A DNA stretch of 64,000 nt from Acidiferrobacterales bacterium (lineage in GTDB: Bacteria > Pseudomonadota > Gammaproteobacteria > Arenicellales > JAJDZL01): contig JAPPIB010000050.1 in NCBI GenBank assembly GCA_028820695.1, forward strand, positions 57,560-121,559. Direction: 5' to 3'. This document shows positions 36,622 to 45,105 of the stretch, piece after piece. The notes beneath the pieces are model-generated. The model made no database searches, was not told the origin of the DNA, and was given only the letters and a program-made list of their open reading frames with translations. Positions within the stretch are counted from its first letter, which is position 1; every line of letters begins with the position of its first letter. Made by a program: the position numbers and the translations under genes.

Positions 36622-37674
36622 ATGCTGCAAGTTGAACAGCTATCGAGTGCAAGTCAAATGAATGAGCTGGAACTGTTGTTCCTTTCAAACGACGATGTAG
36701 AGTCGTTGAACTTAGGCCTGAAGGAGGTTATGGACGTCATTGAGGCCGGGCTGATCGCGCATGGCCGGCAGAAAGTCATCATGCCCTCAAAAAGTCATCT
36801 CGTTCTGGATTTTCCGAACCGGTTGTTCAACATACTCAAAGGTTATGTGGAACCGGTCAACGTCGCCGGTGTGAAGGTCATTGGAGACTTCCACGACAAC
36901 TTTCGGCATAACCTGCCGTCAGAATTTGCGCTGGTAAATCTTTACGATCCTGAAACCGGTGTGCCATTCGCAATCGTCGACGGCACTTTGAATACCTGGA
37001 TGCGAACAGGCGCGGTGACTGCACTCGGTGCGAAGTATCTCGCCGACAGGAATTCCAGGGTGCTGGGCCATATCGGCGCTCGCGGTACGTCATGGTACAA
37101 CGTACGGATGCTTGATCAGATTTTCGATTTCGAGGAAATTCGTGTTACCAGCCGACGACCTGAATCGAGAGAGCGGTTTGCGGATGTCTTGTCATCTGAA
37201 CTCGGCAAGGAAATCAAAGTGAAGGATAACACCAAGGATACAGTAGCGGATGCCGATATCATCATTGACGCGTCGCGTCTGCTTGAGCATCAGATTCTAG
37301 TGGCTGATAAGGACGTGAAACCCGGCGCGCATGTCCAGGCGTACGGTGCGGTGTTATCCGTCGAAAGAAAATTGCCGTTTTCGGTTGATAAATTCGTAGT
37401 TGATGATTGGAATCAGTGCAAGATTTCTCCTTACGGCCAGTTCGCTGACTTGGTCCAGCAGGGGGAGTTGCGTGATGAGCATGTGTATGCGGACGTTGGA
37501 GAAATTGCTGCGGGTCTGAAGCCGGGTCGGGAGTCGGATACAGAGCGCAGTCTTTTCTGGCATAAGGGGTTTGCGATAAGCGATATCATGCTGGGAAACC
37601 TGGCCGTGCAAAAAGCCAGGAAGCAGGGTGTCGGAACTCGACTCACATATTGCTCCCGCCCTCGCGACATGTAA
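36622..37674 (+). CDS. Ornithine cyclodeaminase / mu-crystallin family protein
   Basis: A 350 aa NAD(P)-binding protein of the OCD/mu-crystallin superfamily. [11 protein letters not shown] opens it, [10 protein letters not shown] and [16 protein letters not shown] form the substrate side, [17 protein letters not shown] is the family signature and [15 protein letters not shown] the dinucleotide loop (GxGxx variant). Members act as ornithine cyclodeaminases, delta1-pyrroline-2-carboxylate reductases or proteins annotated as tyramine oxidase subunit B. With aconitase X two genes away, a pyrroline-2-carboxylate reductase role is plausible. GTG 36610 and ATG 36658 are alternative starts. Confidence 0.85.
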   Translation: MLQVEQLSSASQMNELELLFLSNDDVESLNLGLKEVMDVIEAGLIAHGRQKVIMPSKSHLVLDFPNRLFNILKGYVEPVNVAGVKVIGDFHDNFRHNLPSEFALVNLYDPETGVPFAIVDGTLNTWMRTGAVTALGAKYLADRNSRVLGHIGARGTSWYNVRMLDQIFDFEEIRVTSRRPESRERFADVLSSELGKEIKVKDNTKDTVADADIIIDASRLLEHQILVADKDVKPGAHVQAYGAVLSVERKLPFSVDKFVVDDWNQCKISPYGQFADLVQQGELRDEHVYADVGEIAAGLKPGRESDTERSLFWHKGFAISDIMLGNLAVQKARKQGVGTRLTYCSRPRDM

Positions 37675-37687
37675 GGAGGCCGCAGAG

Positions 37688-38266
37688 ATGACTGCTGATT
37701 CCGTTGTTCGAAAAAAGTCCAATCTAGTTTGGATTGATCTTGAGATGACGGGGCTCTCCCCGCAAAATGACAGGATTATCGAAATCGCTTCCATTGTCAC
37801 TGACATTCATCTGAACATCGTTGCGGAAGGACCGGAACTTGTCATCCACCAAAGCGATGAGCGCCTCAACGCCATGGATGAATGGAACACAAAAACACAT
37901 GGGGAGAGTGGACTGATTGATCTTGTTCGAGCGTCCACGATTGATGAACAGGAAGCGGAACGGCAGACCCTCTCGTTCCTGAGACGTTATGCGACGAAAA
38001 ATCGCTCGCCGCTATGCGGCAATGCAATATGTCAGGATCGGCGATTTCTTGACCGATACATGCCGCAGGTTTCAGCATATCTCCACTATCGCCATCTGGA
38101 TGTCAGCACAATCAAGGAACTTGCCAAACGTTGGCGGCCGGAATTGTTGCTGACGCAGACCAAGCGTAACCGACATCGCGCCAAGGACGACATCATGGAG
38201 TCTATCGAGGAACTGCGCAGGTATCGGGATCAGTTCTTCCTGACCAACCCGATTGAGATCTGCTGA
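37688..38266 (+). CDS. orn: Oligoribonuclease
   Basis: A 192 aa DEDDh-type 3'-5' exonuclease that degrades 2-5 nt RNA and pGp[11 protein letters not shown] has the first D and [19 protein letters not shown] the second Asp, and [14 protein letters not shown] the His-x4-Asp end. I start at ATG 37688 because AAGGAGG stands 10 bases before it, overlapping the stop region of the previous gene, and because the N-terminus then matches the family (about 180-190 aa). Its place between two amino-acid-metabolism genes is odd. Confidence 0.95.
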   Translation: MTADSVVRKKSNLVWIDLEMTGLSPQNDRIIEIASIVTDIHLNIVAEGPELVIHQSDERLNAMDEWNTKTHGESGLIDLVRASTIDEQEAERQTLSFLRRYATKNRSPLCGNAICQDRRFLDRYMPQVSAYLHYRHLDVSTIKELAKRWRPELLLTQTKRNRHRAKDDIMESIEELRRYRDQFFLTNPIEIC

Positions 38267-38331
38267 CCGATTGCACCGGGAAGGCGACCGGGCAGACCGG
38301 GTGAACATCAAGCGCAAGAGAGCTTTCGGTC

Positions 38332-39582
38332 ATGACCTCTGACGTGAAGTTGACGAGTCACGAAAAGCAAATGCTGGATGGCCGGCATGGCTACCCCCGC
38401 CAATGGGCGATGGAACAGCAGCTGAAGGTAGCGCAATTCTTCGGTGCCGAGGATTTTGTCGAAGTGACTCAGGCTCATATCATGTGTGATACGGAATCGC
38501 TGGGCGAGGCCGGAATCGCACATGTCGAGAAACTTGCGCGAAGCAGTGAGGAAAGCCGAAAAGTGGTGATTCCTGCAGTTACTGATCCCAGGGGGATCGA
38601 GTTCAGTCACTACCGGCGGTTTGGTCAGCCTGAAGAGTTTGCAAGGCGTGAGCAACGCCTCATTGACGCCTTGCAGGCCATGGGTGTTCTGATGACTGAT
38701 ACGTGTATCAACTACCAGACTGTAGCGCCACCGGTATTCGGCGAACACCTCGCCTTTGGCGATACCGGATCGGTGATTTACGCGAACAGTGTTTTCGGAG
38801 CGCGCAGCAATTTCGAAGGTGGACCGGCCGCGTTATCTGCCGCGCTGACAGGGCGAGTCCCGCGCTATGGGTATCATCTTGATGAGTGTCGGGTTGCCAT
38901 CCATCATTTTCGGGTGGACTTCCGTCCCCGTACGCTTTCTGATTGGGGTGCTTTGGGTGCCGTGATTGGAAGGGAGGCGGGCTCTTACTGGAACACCCCG
39001 TGGATTTCTGGAATAGACAGAAGTCCAACTTCCGATGAGCTGAAGCACTTCGGAGCTGCTATGGCGAGTTACGGGTCAGTTCCGCTATTTCACATTCAAG
39101 GCGTTACACCGCAAGCGCTCAATTGCGAAAAGTTCGCGGGTGAGACGTATGGAACGCCCGTCAGCATTAGCCGCGCAGACATCGAGCGGATGTATGCCAA
39201 GGCGGACCGGTCAGTCAAGGTAGATGTTGTCGTATTTGCGGCGCCGCAGGTGTCCTTGTTCGAGGTGCAGGACATAGTCAGGTTTCTTGACGGTCGTCGG
39301 ATCAATCCTTCAACTGAACTCCTCATTGCCACCTCGCCTGAAATCAAGTCGGCCTGTGACCGGTTTGGTCTGACCGAACAGTTGGAGCAATCTGGGGCCA
39401 CGGTGTTAAGCGGTGTGTGTTTCTATCAGATGTACGCGAGAGAACTCGGTCAATTGAACGATTGGAGAATGCTTGTCAGCAATTCAGCGAAGCTGGTGAA
39501 CATCATTGCGGGTTACGGCTACGAGCCCAAGCTTGCGACAATGCAACAGTGTGTTGATGCGGCGCTAACCGGTGTTCTATGA
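38332..39582 (+). CDS. Aconitase X catalytic subunit
   Basis: A 416 aa protein of the aconitase X (DUF521) family. The N-terminal LTSHEKQMLDGRHGYPRQWAM, then AHIMCDTESLGEAG, TCINYQTV and GSVIYANSVFGARSNFEGG are strongly conserved, including Cys positions used for the iron-sulfur cluster. Characterised bacterial members of this two-gene type are cis-3-hydroxy-L-proline dehydratases, forming delta1-pyrroline-2-carboxylate; archaeal relatives dehydrate mevalonate 5-phosphate. It overlaps the small subunit by 4 bases. Confidence 0.9.
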   Translation: MTSDVKLTSHEKQMLDGRHGYPRQWAMEQQLKVAQFFGAEDFVEVTQAHIMCDTESLGEAGIAHVEKLARSSEESRKVVIPAVTDPRGIEFSHYRRFGQPEEFARREQRLIDALQAMGVLMTDTCINYQTVAPPVFGEHLAFGDTGSVIYANSVFGARSNFEGGPAALSAALTGRVPRYGYHLDECRVAIHHFRVDFRPRTLSDWGALGAVIGREAGSYWNTPWISGIDRSPTSDELKHFGAAMASYGSVPLFHIQGVTPQALNCEKFAGETYGTPVSISRADIERMYAKADRSVKVDVVVFAAPQVSLFEVQDIVRFLDGRRINPSTELLIATSPEIKSACDRFGLTEQLEQSGATVLSGVCFYQMYARELGQLNDWRMLVSNSAKLVNIIAGYGYEPKLATMQQCVDAALTGVL

Positions 39583-39998
39583 CAATGAATGAGACGATTA
39601 TCCGATGCTCAGCGGGAATGGGCAACCCTATATCCGGGGTAGCATTGTCTGCCAGCGATGATTTCAGCGCCCGATATGATCTGGATCGAATACGGGGTGT
39701 ATTTTCCCGCCCTTCGCATAAGTTATATGGGGAAAGTTACGTCGGAAAGATTCTGGTTTTGAATACCGCGAAGGGCGGAGTCGCTACTGCCTGGATGCTC
39801 CTGGATATGGTATCGAGAGGTTTGGCACCTGCCGCATTGATTCTAAACCGTGCGAATCCGATTATGGTGCAGGGTGCCGCATTTGCGGAGCTTACGCTGA
39901 TGCATGGCTTTGATGTTGATATCCCAACCCAAGTTGAGACCGGCGAATTGATCAGGGTCGATCCTGTCGCAAAACACCTGATCAAGAACCACTGTTGA
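39579..39998 (+). CDS. Aconitase X swivel-domain subunit
   Basis: A 139 aa partner protein (DUF126). RIRGVFSRPSHKLYGESYVGKILVL minus its ends shows the swivel fold entry, NTAKGGVATAWMLLDM the conserved substrate loop, and PIMVQGAAFAELTL the C-terminal part. It closes the active site of the catalytic subunit. ATG 39579 overlaps the upstream stop (ATGA). Together the two make a type II (two-chain) aconitase X. Confidence 0.9.
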   Translation: MTMNETIIRCSAGMGNPISGVALSASDDFSARYDLDRIRGVFSRPSHKLYGESYVGKILVLNTAKGGVATAWMLLDMVSRGLAPAALILNRANPIMVQGAAFAELTLMHGFDVDIPTQVETGELIRVDPVAKHLIKNHC

Positions 39999-40067
39999 CG
40001 GTTGGAATTTCTGTATCCATCGACCGCAATTCGCCGCAATCTATCGGGCTTCATCGTGAATGCTGTT

Positions 40068-40076
40068 TGATATAAT
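40068..40076 (+). promoter_or_regulatory. Extended -10 promoter for tRNA-Lys
   Basis: TGATATAAT at 40068-40076 is a perfect extended -10 element (TGnTATAAT), 145 bases upstream of the tRNA. The -35 position (around 40048-40053, GCTTCA) is weak, as is usual with extended -10 promoters. A long leader would be removed by processing. Confidence 0.5.
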
Positions 40077-40220
40077 CCATTTCTGTTATTCAGTTCGGGT
40101 GTCTTGTCTGCAAATCCTCATCTTGTCGATCAACAAGCAGACCAATCCAGATACCAGAAAATCAACGGCGATCGGTGTGAACTTCGCCGTTTGTACTGTA
40201 GATTTGAGTTCCTGAATTGC

Positions 40221-40296
40221 GGGCCGTTAGCTCAGTCGGTAGAGCATCTGACTTTTAATCAGGGTGTCGCAGGTTCGATTCCTGCACGGCCCACCA
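40221..40296 (+). tRNA. tRNA-Lys (anticodon UUU)
   Basis: A complete 76-base tRNA with GGGCCGT pairing ACGGCCC in the acceptor stem, a D arm GCTC/GAGC, anticodon stem TCTGA/TCAGG with loop CTTTTAA (anticodon TTT at 40254-40256), T arm GCAGG/CCTGC with TTCGATT, and an encoded CCA end. No repeat of its 3' end was noticed in the window, so there is no sign of an integrated element using it. Confidence 0.97.
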
Positions 40297-40586
40297 AATA
40301 CAGAGAAACGCTGACAATATCCCAACTAACAGATATCACTTAAACCAAATTTGACCCCACACGGTTGCTACAACTTTGGAGTGATGCACAAACGATGATT
40401 GAATCAGCAATTGACTGAGACCCGGATATTTTGGGTGGCGCTCCAGTCTATCGCAGCACCCGAGTTCGCCGCTTTTTTCAGCCCCGCCACGCACGTCTTT
40501 TCGCAATATCTCCGGTCTATTAGGATCGCAAATAACCAACTGAGCCGGTGTACTTTGACTCGATTCAGTTCTGTTTGGTCAGGGAG

Positions 40587-41669
40587 TCAATTCGTCTGTT
40601 CCTGCAATGCCCTTTGTTGACTCAAAAAATCAAACGTATCGCTTGATGTCCGTTTTGATTCTGCAATGCTAAGGGGTGTGTGACCTTCAACATTCTCGAT
40701 ACAGATTTGAGCGCCGTGCTCGACGAGAAGGTTTATGACGACGTTCTTTCCGCGTCGACTGCAACACGACCCGTAGGGAATCATTGAATCATGCGTATCC
40801 TGTGCGTCATCCGCCGTTGCAATATGCAATGGCGTATTGTTCGCTGAGTCTCTGGAGTCGATCTGAGCGCCGCGCGCCAACAGAAGATCCGCAGTTTCAG
40901 GAGAATTGAACCATGCTGCCAGATGTAACGGAGTCGCACCGGAAAAATTACGGACATCTGCCGGTGCACCATGGTCAAGCAAAACTTCCGCGACATCACT
41001 CATATTCGTTGAGGCGGCAAGATGCAGCGGAGTGTTTCCACCTTCGTCCTGTTGGTCAAACGTCGCTCCGTGCTCAAGCATTATGCGAACAGCTCTGGCC
41101 GGATCCTGTAACTTCATACCGAATCTCGAGAACTGCCCGCCAAGAAAAATAGCAACCCGGCTGTCCGCGCGATACATGGCGAGCCAATGGAGCATTGTCC
41201 GGGACTCCCGGTCCTTTGCATCCACAGCAAACCCATTGCGCAACAGTGCACGCAGGGCCTTGTCCGAACCTGCGCAAAGTGCACAGTGCACCGGGTTCAG
41301 GTCGGGATATGCGGAGGTTTCAAATGCCGCACCGTATTCAAACAGAAACTTCATGCATTCGACAGAATCAACACTGGCAGCAATATGCAACGGCGTCAGT
41401 TCTCGCACTGCCCAGAAATTGGCATCCTCGAACCGGACTCCGAATCTCTTCATCCGTTTTCGGAAAGATAGTGGGGGCTTTTCGAAGACTCCGAAAACAT
41501 TGGATGCCACTGCTTGTGCGTCCGCTCCACAACTCAGCAGATACTGGACCGCTGAGACATCTTTATCGATTACTGCCCAGTGCAAGTGGGTAAATCCAAA
41601 TTTGTCCGTCTTGGTCGGTTCAGGATCGACACCTAACTTTTCGGCGAATGAAATTGTTTTTCTTTCCAT
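40587..41669 (-). CDS. Ankyrin-repeat protein
   Basis: A 360 aa protein made almost wholly of about eight ankyrin repeats. The best are FTHLHWAVIDKDVSAVQYLL near the N-terminus, NTPLHLAASTNMSDVAEVLL, ATPLHLAAWFNSPETADLLL and NTPLHIATADD, which continues after a short insertion as VVINLLVEHGA. No signal peptide, membrane helix or catalytic domain is seen, so it is probably a cytosolic binding protein or an effector exported by another route. It stands alone downstream of tRNA-Lys, convergent with it. Confidence 0.88.
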   Translation of the reverse strand: MERKTISFAEKLGVDPEPTKTDKFGFTHLHWAVIDKDVSAVQYLLSCGADAQAVASNVFGVFEKPPLSFRKRMKRFGVRFEDANFWAVRELTPLHIAASVDSVECMKFLFEYGAAFETSAYPDLNPVHCALCAGSDKALRALLRNGFAVDAKDRESRTMLHWLAMYRADSRVAIFLGGQFSRFGMKLQDPARAVRIMLEHGATFDQQDEGGNTPLHLAASTNMSDVAEVLLDHGAPADVRNFSGATPLHLAAWFNSPETADLLLARGAQIDSRDSANNTPLHIATADDAQDTHDSMIPYGSCCSRRGKNVVINLLVEHGAQICIENVEGHTPLSIAESKRTSSDTFDFLSQQRALQEQTN

Positions 41670-42041
41670 GGCGTTTGATTCCAGTCAGCAGCAGACTTGC
41701 CCCTCCAAGTCATCATACCACTACTGCGCGTTTCGGAATAGCGCCATGCCCTGACGCGCATACTGAAAGCCTGCGTCATTGACGCAGGCTTTCAGCGTTG
41801 ACTGTCTTCGGTTACCCGTCCAGCCAGACAAGCTCCGGAAGCTCGGATGAACACCAAAACCAATCCGATCAACCGCAGTAAAAATGAAACGTTGCAATCC
41901 TTTAAGTTCTTTTGTCTGGTGTTGATCCCAATTCAGGCAAACTTCTTCAGAATTTCGCCTTGAAATAAATCGACTTCGACACTATAAGTATCTTGATTGC
42001 CAGGTAAATGTAGATGTGTCGTTTGGCAAGTATTTTTTCCT
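41670..42041. other. Divergent region between ankyrin and dehydrogenase genes
   Basis: The 372 bases contain the strong hairpin described separately and, to its right, an AT-rich segment (41880-42030) that should carry the dehydrogenase promoter. No open frame with any recognisable content was seen. Confidence 0.4.
41763..41795. terminator. Perfect 15-bp hairpin in a divergent region
   Basis: Fifteen bases at 41763-41777 (CTGAAAGCCTGCGTC) pair perfectly with 41781-41795 across a 3-base loop. The A-run and T-run on its arms give it the shape of a bidirectional terminator, though the T-run is only three long. It lies between the divergent starts of the ankyrin and alcohol dehydrogenase genes, where a terminator is not expected; an insulator or the end of a small unrecognised transcript is possible. 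Confidence 0.5.
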
Positions 42042-43130
42042 ATGAAAGCAGCAGTTTTGCACGAACCGCATCAACCACTCATCATCGAGGAGGTTGATAT
42101 ATCCAACCCAAAATCGCGCGAGGTCCTGATTCGTACCGCCGCTGTCGGGGTCTGTCATTCGGATTTGCACTACATTGATGGCCATTACGCAACTCCGTTA
42201 CCAACTGTGCTTGGGCATGAGGCCTCAGGCATTGTGGAAAAAGTCGGTTCGGAGGTGAACTATGTGAAACCAGGTGACTATGTCATAACCTGTCTCTCGG
42301 TTTTTTGTGGTTACTGTGAATTTTGCGTAACCGGCCGGCCGTTCAGCTGCGCCAATCCAAAAACCGCGCGGGCAGACCATGAGTCACCGCGGTTGTCGCA
42401 AGATGGGAAAGTTGTTCACCAGTTTTACGATCTGTCCTCATTTGCTGAACAGATGCTGATTCATGAACATGCTCTGGTAAGGATTCGAAGAGATATGCCG
42501 CTTGATCGGGCTGCGCTGATCGGGTGTGCGGTAACGACCGGTGTCGGTGCCGTAGTCAACACTGCAGACATTGAAGTCGGCGCGACTGTTGCCGTAATCG
42601 GATGTGGAGGCGTCGGACTCAGTGCAATAAATGGTGCTGCGATTGCCGGTGCCGGGCAAATCATTGCCATTGATGTTGCGGACTCGAAACTTGAGGTTGC
42701 CCGGCAGTTCGGAGCAACCGATACCATCAACAGTATCGATCTTGATCCAGTGGAAATGGTGAGGGAATTGACATCCGGTGGTGTCGAGTACTCGTTTGAG
42801 GCATTGGGGACGAAACCGACCAGCGAGCAAGCGTTTGAAATGCTGCGCCGATCTGGCGTGGCGACGATTGTCGGAATGGTGCCAGAGGGACAGATGATTG
42901 AAATCGAAGGTGCTGAACTGATTAACGACAAGCGGTTGCAGGGATCCAATATGGGGTCCAATCGATTTCGCGTAGACATGCCGCGCTACGTGGATTTCTA
43001 CCTGCGAGGCCAATTGAAGTTGGACAAGATGATTTCAAAGCGCATCGCGCTTGAGAATATCAATGAAGCCTTTGATGACATGAAGCGAGGTGAGATTGTT
43101 CGTTCCGTAATAGTCTTCAATCAGGAGTGA
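42042..43130 (+). CDS. Zinc-dependent alcohol dehydrogenase (class III-like)
   Basis: A 362 aa medium-chain dehydrogenase. Catalytic zinc ligands are Cys in VGVCHSDLH and His-Glu in LGHEASG; the structural zinc site is CGYCEFCVTGRPFSC. The NAD loop is VAVIGCGGVGLSA. Sequence features resemble the class III / NDMA-dependent group that oxidises primary alcohols or hydroxymethyl adducts. I start at ATG 42042, as the upstream 15 codons are not family-like. A short AT-rich leader precedes it. It seems to be a single-gene unit. Confidence 0.9.
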   Translation: MKAAVLHEPHQPLIIEEVDISNPKSREVLIRTAAVGVCHSDLHYIDGHYATPLPTVLGHEASGIVEKVGSEVNYVKPGDYVITCLSVFCGYCEFCVTGRPFSCANPKTARADHESPRLSQDGKVVHQFYDLSSFAEQMLIHEHALVRIRRDMPLDRAALIGCAVTTGVGAVVNTADIEVGATVAVIGCGGVGLSAINGAAIAGAGQIIAIDVADSKLEVARQFGATDTINSIDLDPVEMVRELTSGGVEYSFEALGTKPTSEQAFEMLRRSGVATIVGMVPEGQMIEIEGAELINDKRLQGSNMGSNRFRVDMPRYVDFYLRGQLKLDKMISKRIALENINEAFDDMKRGEIVRSVIVFNQE

Positions 43131-43213
43131 TTCAAGTAGGCGCAGATTGCCTTGTCATGCAATCGTGAGCAATTGAATCTAAGGTTCTGTCAATACTATG
43201 GAGGGTTTGACCT

Positions 43214-44035
43214 ATGTTATCTGCAAGTAAGTGGACCGGGATGATGACGCATGTCCGCTTGATATTTGTCTTTGTCGTCTGTCTGTCGGGTGTCGCGTAT
43301 GCCGGCGAATCACCACAAATCACGTCTTTGGCCGTTGATAATCCCTCACGTCTCCTCTTTGTCGGAAACAGTTACCTTTATTACAACAATAGCCTCCACG
43401 ATCATCTGTTTCGGATGGTTGTTTCCGCCGGGTTATACGATCAGGCTGATATGACGATCAAATCCGTCACCATCAACGGTGCCAGACTCCGCCATCACGA
43501 TGTGGAAAGTTATCTCAAACCGAACGCACTCGGTTCGGATGAACCGTTTCAGGTGGTGGTTCTACAGGGGCATAGTACCGCCGCGTTGACGGATGATCAC
43601 CGCGCGCAATTCGCCGATTCTGTCAGACAGTATGCGCAATTCATACGTCGCCAAGGCGGCGAAGTGATACTGTATATGACCCCAGCTTATGTGTATCCTC
43701 ATAAGCTTCAACGCAGTGATATGATCAGGGATATTGAGTCTCTGTATACGACTGTGGGAAATGAAGTCGATGCACTGATCATTCCGGTGGGCCTCGCATT
43801 TGAGGAAGCTTACCGTCGGCGTCCGAATATTAGGTTACACGAGGCATATGACGGGACGCATCCAACCCTGCTTGGTACCTACCTGGGAACGGCTACCGTG
43901 TTTGCGTGCCTATACAATCAATCTCCGGTGGGCAACAGTTACGATTATTTTGGTGAGATTGATACCGATACAAGAGTGTTTCTGCAAAACGTGGCGCAGG
44001 ATGTGGCAACGAAATTCTGCCAGCACGCCTCTTGA
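43214..44035 (+). CDS. Secreted SGNH-type hydrolase-like protein
   Basis: A 273 aa protein with a signal peptide (LIFVFVVCLSGVAYAGE, cleavage probably after AYA). The mature part has the outline of an SGNH/GDSL hydrolase: block I LLFVGNSYLYYNNSL with the nucleophile Ser, a Gly in NGARLR, block III VVVLQGHS, where Gln takes the place of the usual Asn region, and block V DGTHPTLLG with Asp and His. The GNSYxYYN form resembles DUF4886-type proteins. It should be periplasmic; the ester substrate is unknown. ATG 43241 (MMTHVR) is a second start choice. Confidence 0.75.
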   Translation: MLSASKWTGMMTHVRLIFVFVVCLSGVAYAGESPQITSLAVDNPSRLLFVGNSYLYYNNSLHDHLFRMVVSAGLYDQADMTIKSVTINGARLRHHDVESYLKPNALGSDEPFQVVVLQGHSTAALTDDHRAQFADSVRQYAQFIRRQGGEVILYMTPAYVYPHKLQRSDMIRDIESLYTTVGNEVDALIIPVGLAFEEAYRRRPNIRLHEAYDGTHPTLLGTYLGTATVFACLYNQSPVGNSYDYFGEIDTDTRVFLQNVAQDVATKFCQHAS

Positions 44036-44094
44036 TGCATCAATAACGGACGATGATTGTGCGGTAGTCTTGGCGAAGGTCAATTTCACTGCAA

Positions 44095-45105
44095 TCAATA
44101 ACCCAATTCAGGATTGACCGGGTTTTGCAGTGATTTGCCTGAGAGGAAAAGTCGAAGGTTGCGAAAAAACAGCGACAATGTCATCGGTACGTAGGAATTT
44201 CCGTCATCAGCGGAAATATGCGGTGTGACAATCAGGTTCCTGGTTGTCCACAGACGTGAATCAGCGGCGATAGGCTCGGGATCGAACACATCCAGTATGG
44301 CGCCACCGAGCGTGCCCTCATCCAACTTGTCACAAAGCGCATCGTAATCCATTACAGATTCCCTTCCGATATTGACAATTCCGGCGGTGGTCTTCATCAG
44401 GTCAAGCCGCGCACGCGACATCAGACCGCGGGTCAGTGGTGTGTCTGGTGTTGCGATCAGCAGGTAGTCGGCATCGGGTAACACATCGTCGAGCTGTGCG
44501 GTAGTCACCACCCGGTCACATCCTTCCACACGACTGCCGGAACGGTTCACACCGATCACCTGCACATTCAACTGCCTGACTTTGCGGGCCGTCGAACCGC
44601 CGAGTGAGCCTGTTCCCAGGACTACCAGTGTCTTGCCGGCAATGGGTGATGAGTAGAGCGAATCGTAAACCGCGTTGCGCTGATTGAACACCACCGAGGG
44701 AATGTGCGAATGCAGCATCAAGACGGCCATCAGGCCGAATTCGCCAGCTTTGGCCACATGGACACCCTTGTTGTTGGTCAGTGTCACCGGTTCCGGCAGC
44801 CAGTTCATTGGCAGCAAATGCTCGACACCGGCCCCGATACAGTGAATCCAGCGCAGACGAGGGGCGACACTGCCCAGCGCCTCAGTCGGCAGATCCCATG
44901 TCAGCAAGATGTCCGCGTCGGACATGGACGACGTAAAGTTGTCGGTGTCCCAGTCGACAAAGAACTCAACTTTGCCCGCGAGATCCGGAAACTCAGCAAG
45001 TGCGATATCAATGCGTTCCTGCGATATGGTGAATACAGCCTCACCCTCGGGAGTATTGGGAAACGAACCCGGTCGCCAGCGGTTGTTCTTGACATGTACC
45101 TTCAT
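44095..45105 (-). CDS. D-2-hydroxyacid dehydrogenase
   Basis: A 336 aa NAD(P)-dependent dehydrogenase of the D-isomer family, interconverting a 2-oxoacid and a D-2-hydroxyacid. The dinucleotide loop is VLGTGSLGGS (about residue 165), and the catalytic Arg, Glu and His lie in NIGRES, FDPEPI and TPHISAD. It overlaps the Rieske oxygenase gene by 4 bases (ATGA), so it probably works on a product of the same pathway. It is the last gene of a long leftward operon. Confidence 0.9.
   Translation of the reverse strand: MKVHVKNNRWRPGSFPNTPEGEAVFTISQERIDIALAEFPDLAGKVEFFVDWDTDNFTSSMSDADILLTWDLPTEALGSVAPRLRWIHCIGAGVEHLLPMNWLPEPVTLTNNKGVHVAKAGEFGLMAVLMLHSHIPSVVFNQRNAVYDSLYSSPIAGKTLVVLGTGSLGGSTARKVRQLNVQVIGVNRSGSRVEGCDRVVTTAQLDDVLPDADYLLIATPDTPLTRGLMSRARLDLMKTTAGIVNIGRESVMDYDALCDKLDEGTLGGAILDVFDPEPIAADSRLWTTRNLIVTPHISADDGNSYVPMTLSLFFRNLRLFLSGKSLQNPVNPELGY

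Noticed and set aside
40221-40620. tRNA-Lys as attachment site of an integrated element
   Set aside because: No integrase gene and no repeat of the tRNA 3' end were seen downstream within the window.
44032-44043. Palindrome TTGATGCATCAA at the stop of the SGNH-type hydrolase gene
   Set aside because: It is a short palindrome without repeated copies or a promoter nearby, so a regulatory role is not supported.
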